A DNA stretch of 64,000 nucleotides from Bradyrhizobium sp. 139 (GTDB taxonomy: Bacteria; Pseudomonadota; Alphaproteobacteria; Rhizobiales; Xanthobacteraceae). Where the stretch lies: contig NZ_JADPKS010000024.1 in NCBI RefSeq assembly GCF_023074175.1, positions 62,001 through 126,000 on the forward strand, in the 5' to 3' direction. A program made the translations under genes and the position numbers. A model generated the notes under the pieces. It was not told the DNA's origin and searched no databases. It was given only the letters and a program-made list of their open reading frames with translations. Position 1 is the first letter of the stretch. Every line of letters begins with the position of its first letter. Positions 58,432 through 64,000 of the stretch are shown here, in pieces.

Positions 58432-59679
58432 CTAGCGCAGGGACCCGCGGAGCTGTGCCGACAGCGCGTCGCGGTGCCCCGGCGCCGCGATCGCGATCAT
58501 GCGCCGCGCACGCTCGGCAAGGCCGCAGCCGCGCAGCTCCGCGATACCCCATTCGGTAACGATGGCATCGACGTCGGCGCGCGGTGTCGTCACCGTCTCG
58601 ACGTCAGTGACGATCCGGCTGGTCCCGTCGGATGCCGTCGCCGGCAGCGCGATGATCGCCCTGCCCCCGGGCGAGGCATTGGCTCCGCGCACGAAATCAA
58701 GCTGCCCGCCGATTGCTCCGACCGCAATGCCATTCAGCGTTTCGGAGTTCACGCTGCCATCGAGCCCAACCTGAAGCGCCGAGTTGATCGCGACGAGCCG
58801 GTTGATCCGCGCCAGCACGCCCTGGCCATGCGTGTATGACGCTGGCCGCACCGCGACGGCCTTGTTCTCGTGCACGAAGCGATAGAGCCGCTGCGTCCCG
58901 ATCACCTGGTTGGTGACGGTGATACCGGGATCGATCCCCTTCTCCGCATTCGTTACCGCGCCCCGCGCGATGAGGTCGACGGCGGCATCGTTGATCAGGC
59001 CGGAATGGATGCCGAGATTGCGCGCATGGGACAGTGAGGACAGGATCGCATCCGGAATCCGCCCCACGCCGAATTGGAGCGTGCTGCCGTCGGCGATCAG
59101 GCTCGCCGCATTGGCGGCGATACGACGCGACACCTCATCAAGCGGCGGCAAAGCGAATTCGACGGGTGGACGGCGGGCCGGCACGCGGACATGGATCGTC
59201 AGGCCCTCGGGCCATTCCGCTCCGAACGTAAAGGGTGCATCCGGGTTGATCTCGGCAATGACGAGGCGTGCGCCGCGCGCAGCATCGATGACATAGTCGT
59301 TGGAGAGGCTCGCGCTCAGCCGCCCCTCGGACTCCGCGAGCTGCACCAGAACGACATCGGCCTGATGGCGGCGCGCGGCGAAATCGGAACAGAAGGCGCT
59401 ATAGTTGCTCGGGATCACGTCGAGCCGTCCGGCTTTTGCCAGACGCCGCGCATTACCGATCACGCCATAGCTCTGGAACGAGACGTTGGGCGCGCAGGCT
59501 GCGAAAAATGTGTCGGAGAACACCGGGCCGATCATCATGCGAAAGCATGGCAAGTCCCCCGCCCGTGCCATCAGCGCTTCGGTCAAGGTGACCGGCTCCG
59601 CCGTCGCCTGCCCGCACACGACGAGATCGCCCTCGCGGATCAGGCTGGAGAAGTCGACCGGTGCCGTGCGCTCGGGCAT
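58432..59679 (-). CDS. Acetyl-CoA hydrolase/transferase family (CoA-transferase)
   Basis: A 415-residue family-I CoA transferase or hydrolase. Segments include IREGDLVVCGQATAEPVTLT, IPSNYSAFCSDF, ADGSTLQFGVGRIPDAIL, LGIHSGLINDAAVDLI, and AINSALQVGLDGSVNSETLN with GAIGGQLDFVRGA near the catalytic region. It moves CoA between carboxylic acids. ATG 59679 follows the stop of the upstream ligase gene; an ATG at 59703 overlaps it. Confidence 0.85.
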   Translation of the reverse strand: MPERTAPVDFSSLIREGDLVVCGQATAEPVTLTEALMARAGDLPCFRMMIGPVFSDTFFAACAPNVSFQSYGVIGNARRLAKAGRLDVIPSNYSAFCSDFAARRHQADVVLVQLAESEGRLSASLSNDYVIDAARGARLVIAEINPDAPFTFGAEWPEGLTIHVRVPARRPPVEFALPPLDEVSRRIAANAASLIADGSTLQFGVGRIPDAILSSLSHARNLGIHSGLINDAAVDLIARGAVTNAEKGIDPGITVTNQVIGTQRLYRFVHENKAVAVRPASYTHGQGVLARINRLVAINSALQVGLDGSVNSETLNGIAVGAIGGQLDFVRGANASPGGRAIIALPATASDGTSRIVTDVETVTTPRADVDAIVTEWGIAELRGCGLAERARRMIAIAAPGHRDALSAQLRGSLR

Positions 59680-59686
59680 TGCCGCG

Positions 59687-61240
59687 TCAGTCCATCGGCG
59701 CAAGGCGAACGGAGGACTCGCCGAGCAGCGTCCGCAGCTCCGTCTTCACGATCTTCCCGTAGCTGTTCTTCGGCAGCTCGCCGGTGATGTAATAATGCTT
59801 CGGCCGCTTGAAGCGGGCGATCCAGGCATTGCACATCTGGTCCAGCTCAGCGCGCGTGACCGTCCGTCCCGCGACGGGAACGACGACCGCCACCACCTCC
59901 TCGCCCCATTCCGGATGCGGCCGGCCGATCACTGAAACCTCGGCGACGGCCTCATGCCGCAGCAGCACCTCCTCGACCTCGCGCGGATAGATGTTGGTGC
60001 CGCCGGAGATAATGACGTCCTTGGAGCGGTCCTTCAGCGTGAGGAAGCCGTCCGTGTCGAAGGCGCCCATGTCACCGGTGTAGAGCCAGCCGTCGCGCAG
60101 CGTGCTCGCAGTCGCCTCAGGATTTTTCCAGTAGCCGGACATCACGGTGTCGCCCCGCACGATGATCTCGCCGACCTCACCTGGCGCGACGTCTCGTCCG
60201 GCGTCATCCACGGTGCGGACTTGCACAACGCTTTGCGCGATGCCGACCGAGGCCAGACGCTCCTCCTGGCGCGGATGCCCGGCATCGATATGCATGGCTT
60301 TCGGCAAGTAAGTAATGCTCATCGGCGTCTCGCCCTGACCGTAGATCTGCGCGAGTTTTGGTCCGAACACGGCAAGCGCCGCCTTGCAATCGGCGACATA
60401 CATCGGGCCGCCACCATAGATGATGGACTTCAGCCCTGGCGCAGTCGCACCTGCCGCTTCTGCCGCGACCGTCAGGCGACGCACCATGGTGGGCGCGGCG
60501 AAGAAGGAGACGCCGTCGCGCTTTGCCGTCAGCTCCAAAATCTCATCCGGCTCGAAGCGGCCGCTCTCCGGAACGATCTGCGCGCCCATGCCGAGCACGT
60601 GCGGCACCATGTAGAGGCCTGAGCCGTGCGACATCGGCGCGGCATGCAGCAGCGCTTCGCCTGGGACGACCGGATTGACCTCGGCGAGATAGTTCAGCGA
60701 CATCGCCAGCAGATTGCGATGGCTCAGCACCGCGCCCTTCGGCCGACCGGTGGTGCCGCTGGTGTAGAAGATCCAGGCGGGATCGGTGATCGCGATATCG
60801 GCGATGGCGATGCCTTCGGCCTTCTCGAGGCTGCGATGTTCGGCCGAGCCGATTTCGACGATGCGCGGCTTTGCCGTGCCGAGCTCCAGCGCTTCCGACG
60901 CGACACCAGCCATATCCTCTGTCACGAACACGACCGCAGCACCCGAATTGTCGAGAATGAACGCGATCTCACGCGGATGCAGCTTTGCATTGATGGGGAC
61001 GGCGATCAGCCCGGCATGCCAGCAGGCATAGAGGCAGGCGACGTAGTCGGGCACGTTCTTCATCAGCAGCGCGACACGCTCGCCCTTGGCTAGGTCAAAG
61101 CGTTGCTGCAACGATGCGGCTATCGACGCGACCGTTGTGGCGAGCCGGCCGTAGTCAGCCACCGGCGTCAGCCCCTTGAATAACGCCGGTGCGGACGCAT
61201 CAGCCTTGGCGGCACGCAGGAGATGATGAGCGAGGTTCAT
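59687..61240 (-). CDS. Acyl-CoA ligase (long/medium-chain fatty-acid or other carboxylate CoA ligase)
   Basis: A 517-residue ANL enzyme that adenylates a carboxylic acid and transfers it to CoA. Motifs: IFYTSGTTGRPKGAVLSHRN (A3), IYGQGETPMSITYLP (A5, with Glu), YTGDMGAFDTDGF (A7), the ISGGTNIYPREVEE block (A8) and PKNSYGKIVK with the A10 Lys near the C-terminus. All catalytic motifs are intact, unlike the gene at 42212. Substrate not predictable. It is in line with the CoA-transferase, acyl-CoA dehydrogenase and TRAP genes. Confidence 0.92.
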   Translation of the reverse strand: MNLAHHLLRAAKADASAPALFKGLTPVADYGRLATTVASIAASLQQRFDLAKGERVALLMKNVPDYVACLYACWHAGLIAVPINAKLHPREIAFILDNSGAAVVFVTEDMAGVASEALELGTAKPRIVEIGSAEHRSLEKAEGIAIADIAITDPAWIFYTSGTTGRPKGAVLSHRNLLAMSLNYLAEVNPVVPGEALLHAAPMSHGSGLYMVPHVLGMGAQIVPESGRFEPDEILELTAKRDGVSFFAAPTMVRRLTVAAEAAGATAPGLKSIIYGGGPMYVADCKAALAVFGPKLAQIYGQGETPMSITYLPKAMHIDAGHPRQEERLASVGIAQSVVQVRTVDDAGRDVAPGEVGEIIVRGDTVMSGYWKNPEATASTLRDGWLYTGDMGAFDTDGFLTLKDRSKDVIISGGTNIYPREVEEVLLRHEAVAEVSVIGRPHPEWGEEVVAVVVPVAGRTVTRAELDQMCNAWIARFKRPKHYYITGELPKNSYGKIVKTELRTLLGESSVRLAPMD

Positions 61241-61269
61241 GGCAATCCTGCCGAACTATCCGCGCGACC

Positions 61270-62436
61270 TTAGTAGGACTTCGCTAGCCCCAGCACCTTT
61301 TCCGCGATGAAGCTGAGCGCGAGCTGCGGACTGACCGGCGCGATGCGCGGGATCAGGACCTCGCGCAGATAACGCTCGACGTGGAACTCCTTGGCGTAGC
61401 CGAAGCCACCATGGGTCATCACCGCCTGCTCGCAAGCCGAGAAGCCGGCCTCACCCGCCAGATATTTCGCGGCGTTGGCCGCGGCGCCGCAGGGCATGCC
61501 CTTGTCGTACTGCCAGGCCGCCGACATCACCATCAGCCAAGCCGCCTCGAGCTCGACCCAGTTCACCGCGAGCGGATGCTGGATACCCTGGTTCTTGCCG
61601 ATCGGGCGGTTGAAGACGACACGCGTCTTGGCATATTCGGTCGCGCGCGACAGCGCGAGCTTGCCGAGGCCGACCGCTTCCGCCGCGATCAGGATGCGCT
61701 CGGGGTTCATGCCTTCGAGGATGTACTGGAAGCCCTTGCCTTCTTCGCCGATGCGGTCCTCCATCGGGATCTCGAAATCCTCAAAGAACAGCTCGTTGGA
61801 ATCGACGACCTTGCGGCCCATCTTCTCGATCTCGTGGACCTTGATCTTGTTGCGGTCGAAATCGGTATAGAACAGGCTGAGGCCATGGGTCGGCGAGCGC
61901 ACCTCCTCCAGCGGCGTAGTGCGCGCCAGCAGCAGAATCTTGTGCGCGACCTGCGCGGTCGAGATCCACACCTTCTGGCCGTTGACGATGTAGCGGTCGT
62001 TCTTGGCGACGGCGCGGGTCTTGAGCTGGGTGGTATTGAGGCCGGTGTTGGGCTCGGTGACGGCAAAGCACGCCTTCTCGCGGCCCTCGACCATCGGCGG
62101 CAACATGCGCTTGCGCTGGTCTTCAGTGCCGAACACGACGACGGGATTGAGACCGAACACGTTGATGTGCACCGCGGATGCGCCGGACATGCCGGCGCCG
62201 GATTCCGCGATGGTGCGCATCATGATCGCGGCTTCAGTGATGCCGAGCCCCGAGCCGCCATAGGCTTCCGGGACACAGATGCCGAGCCAGCCGGCATCGG
62301 CCAACGCCTTGTGGAAGTCGTGCGGGAAGCCGCCGTCATGGTCCTTCTTCAGCCAGTAGGCGTCGGGAAAGCCTTCGCAGATCTTTGCGATCGCGTCGCG
62401 AATGGCTTCCTGCTGATCGGTAAGCGCGAAATCCAT
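61270..62436 (-). CDS. Acyl-CoA dehydrogenase
   Basis: A 388-residue FAD flavoprotein of fatty-acid or amino-acid type beta-oxidation. It shows FALTDQQEAIRDAI at the N-terminus, the CFAVTEPNTGLNTTQLKTRA substrate motif, INGQ-like VNGQKVWISTAQVA, and a C-terminal THGGFGYAKEFHVERYLREV that ends in LGLAKSY. ATG 62436 is preceded by AAGGAG; ATG 62466 is less likely. The gap to the ligase is 29 bp, so they are probably co-transcribed. Confidence 0.92.
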   Translation of the reverse strand: MDFALTDQQEAIRDAIAKICEGFPDAYWLKKDHDGGFPHDFHKALADAGWLGICVPEAYGGSGLGITEAAIMMRTIAESGAGMSGASAVHINVFGLNPVVVFGTEDQRKRMLPPMVEGREKACFAVTEPNTGLNTTQLKTRAVAKNDRYIVNGQKVWISTAQVAHKILLLARTTPLEEVRSPTHGLSLFYTDFDRNKIKVHEIEKMGRKVVDSNELFFEDFEIPMEDRIGEEGKGFQYILEGMNPERILIAAEAVGLGKLALSRATEYAKTRVVFNRPIGKNQGIQHPLAVNWVELEAAWLMVMSAAWQYDKGMPCGAAANAAKYLAGEAGFSACEQAVMTHGGFGYAKEFHVERYLREVLIPRIAPVSPQLALSFIAEKVLGLAKSY

Positions 62437-62478
62437 GTTGTTGATCTCCTTGATTGGAGCCGCCACGGTCCGGGCGTG

Positions 62479-63768
62479 CTAGCGTCCCATCTGCGAGGGC
62501 AGCCAGAGAATGATGGACGGAAACGCCACCAGGATCGCGATGGCGATCAGGTGCGCGATGAAGTGCGGGAAGGTGCCGTGGAACACCTCCGCGACCGGCC
62601 GCTTGGCATAACGGGCGACGATGAAGCAGTTCAGACCGACCGGCGGCGTGATCATGCCGACCTCGGCGGTGACGATCTTGATGACGCCGAACCAGATCGG
62701 ATCGAATCCGAGCGTCTTGATCAGCGGCAGCACGATCGGCACCGTCAACACCAGGATCGCGATCTGGTCCATGAACGAGCCGAGCACGATGTAGCCGCAC
62801 AGGATCAGCGTGATGATGACCCAGCGCGAGGTCTCCAACGAACCGATCCAGGCGACCAGGTCCTGCGTGACATGGGTCAGCGTGAAGAAGTAACCGAAGA
62901 TCGAGGCGCCGACCAGGATCGTCACGATCATGCAGGTGCCATGGCATGCGCTGAGCAGCGCCTTGTAGAGCGAGCCGGGGGTCACCCTGCCCTTGGCGAC
63001 GGCCAGCCCCAGCGCTCCTGCGGCGCCGAGCGCCGAAGCTTCCGTCGGCGTCGCCACGCCGAGATAGATGGTGCCGGTGACGAGCGAGAACAGCAGCGCC
63101 ATCGGGCCGACCTGCCACAGCAATGCGAACCGCTCCCGCCACGGCACCGGCTCGACACGCGGGGCCCGCGACGGGTCCTGCCAGACCAGGAAAAGGATCG
63201 TTGCCATGATCGTGGCGGTCACGAGCGCCGCTGGAATGATGCCGCCGATCAGGAGCTGCCCGATGTTGACCTCCGCGAGCAGACCGAAGATCACTAGCGC
63301 CACGCTGGGCGGAATCAGCATGGCCAGCGTTCCCGAGATCGCGACGACACCGGCCGCCATCTTTGGCTCATAGCCCTGGCGGATCATCGCCGGGAGGCTG
63401 GTTGACGACAGCGTCGCGGCGGACGCCGTCGAGGTGCCGCAGATCGCACCGAAGCCGGCGCCGGCCAGCGCCGTCGCCATGCCGAGGCCGCCGGGAATCC
63501 GGCCGACCCAGGCAGACGCCGTCTTGAACATGTCGTCGGCGACGCCGGACAGCAGCACGAGGTCCGCCATCAGCAGGAACATCGGAATGGTGATCAGTTC
63601 ATAGGACGAGACCGTTGAGAGCGGCGCCGTCTGGAGAATGCCGAACAGCGTGCCGGTGCCGCCGACCATCAGCAGGCCGACCGAACCCGCGAAGCCCATG
63701 GCGAAACCGACCGGCGTGCCGATCGCCAGCAGGAAAAAAAGCAGCCCGAGCACAAGAATGACTGACAT
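62479..63768 (-). CDS. TRAP transporter large permease (DctM-type)
   Basis: A 429-residue inner-membrane protein of the tripartite ATP-independent periplasmic family with about 12 hydrophobic segments. DctM features are GFAMGFAGSVGLLM, the LITIPMFLLMADLVLLSGVA block, GAICGTSTASAATLSSTSLP and GYIVLGSFMDQIAILVLTVP. It drives Na+/H+-coupled solute import with a DctQ partner and a DctP binding protein. It is followed 42 bp later by acyl-CoA dehydrogenase. Confidence 0.93.
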   Translation of the reverse strand: MSVILVLGLLFFLLAIGTPVGFAMGFAGSVGLLMVGGTGTLFGILQTAPLSTVSSYELITIPMFLLMADLVLLSGVADDMFKTASAWVGRIPGGLGMATALAGAGFGAICGTSTASAATLSSTSLPAMIRQGYEPKMAAGVVAISGTLAMLIPPSVALVIFGLLAEVNIGQLLIGGIIPAALVTATIMATILFLVWQDPSRAPRVEPVPWRERFALLWQVGPMALLFSLVTGTIYLGVATPTEASALGAAGALGLAVAKGRVTPGSLYKALLSACHGTCMIVTILVGASIFGYFFTLTHVTQDLVAWIGSLETSRWVIITLILCGYIVLGSFMDQIAILVLTVPIVLPLIKTLGFDPIWFGVIKIVTAEVGMITPPVGLNCFIVARYAKRPVAEVFHGTFPHFIAHLIAIAILVAFPSIILWLPSQMGR

Positions 63769-63779
63769 CGATACCGCCG

Positions 63780-64000
63780 TTATTCGAAGGTGTGGGCTTC
63801 GCCGGTCTCGTTCACAGGCGGCAAAGGAAAGAGATCACGTCCGGTGAGGAGGCTGAGCACGTTACCGAGGAGTTGCAACGCCAGCCGCAGCACGAGCACG
63901 CCGCAGCCGAACGGCACCAGGGCGGCCGAAATCCCGGTCGGCCACGCAATGGCGCCGGCGAGCACATCGTGCTGCTCGTAATTGTCGAGCGCGCGCTCGA
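63780..64000 (-). CDS. TRAP transporter small permease (DctQ-type), C-terminal part
   Basis: The reading frame is open to the window edge, so the N-terminus is missing. The visible 73 residues include LDNYEQHDVLAGAIAWPTGI then SAALVPFGCGVLVLRLALQL with a C-terminal membrane helix and a polar tail. Position directly upstream of the DctM gene (11 bp) supports the call. A substrate-binding DctP gene would be expected further upstream, outside the window. Confidence 0.75.
   Translation of the reverse strand, partial: ERALDNYEQHDVLAGAIAWPTGISAALVPFGCGVLVLRLALQLLGNVLSLLTGRDLFPLPPVNETGEAHTFE

Noticed and set aside
61381-63297. 638-codon + strand open frame across the acyl-CoA dehydrogenase and TRAP genes
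   Set aside because: It spans two genuine - strand genes; the product is His/Arg/Asp-rich with no domain.

Overview
The window is a GC-rich chromosomal segment of an alphaproteobacterium, most likely Bradyrhizobium or a close relative (Rhodopseudomonas/Bradyrhizobiaceae). The assignment rests on gene content and style: a transaldolase-glucose-6-phosphate isomerase fusion, a TreS-maltokinase fusion, LigD beside Ku, DUF3309 and polyhydroxyalkanoate-granule small proteins, and palindromic intergenic repeats with GTCATTCCGGGG or GGTGGGTTA arms. No rRNA, tRNA, CRISPR array, integrase or insertion sequence was seen. The species is not determined.

Layout. (1) 1-6503, + strand: a sugar-phosphate operon (tal-pgi fragment, gnd, zwf, pgl, gntK, Cof-type HAD phosphatase) that takes glucose-6-phosphate or gluconate through the oxidative pentose phosphate route. 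(2) 6612-24631: an alpha-glucan/trehalose cluster. A GH15 enzyme and MalQ are on the - strand; divergently on + are a GlgE homologue, TreS-maltokinase, GlgB, GlgX, TreZ and TreY, mostly overlapping or a few bases apart. TreY/TreZ make trehalose from glucan ends. TreS-maltokinase converts trehalose to maltose and maltose-1-phosphate, which GlgE would add to glucan. The GlgE here appears to have lost key catalytic residues, which makes that last step questionable. (3) 24635-29105: a PHA-granule-type protein, a DUF3309 peptide, and the NHEJ pair LigD (-) / Ku (+). (4) 29228-37509, - strand: kdpFABC-kdpDE high-affinity potassium uptake, preceded by two extra very small membrane-peptide ORFs. (5) 38033-41387, + strand: small unknown proteins, including a paralogous pair with an IGRN...G.WVA.E.NG..GGLF signature, several mini membrane proteins, and a DapA-like protein lacking both signature catalytic residues. 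(6) 41543-43582: upp and an acyl-CoA synthetase-like gene with an apparent internal in-frame deletion. (7) 43589-53568, - strand: distal flagellar genes (ECF sigma factor, flagellin, FliD, FliS, FlgD, FlgE, FlgN-like, FlgK, FlgL) plus two small unknown proteins. (8) 54083-58430, + strand: three genes beside flagellin (HAD-type two-domain protein, GT-A-like protein, formyltransferase-like protein), a candidate surface or flagellin modification set. (9) 58432-64000, - strand: CoA-transferase, acyl-CoA ligase, acyl-CoA dehydrogenase and TRAP transporter permeases, probably for uptake, activation and oxidation of an unknown carboxylic acid; the TRAP small permease runs off the window end.

All functional calls come from reading translated sequence and recalled family motifs. 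No database search was run, so alignments to family references are from memory.
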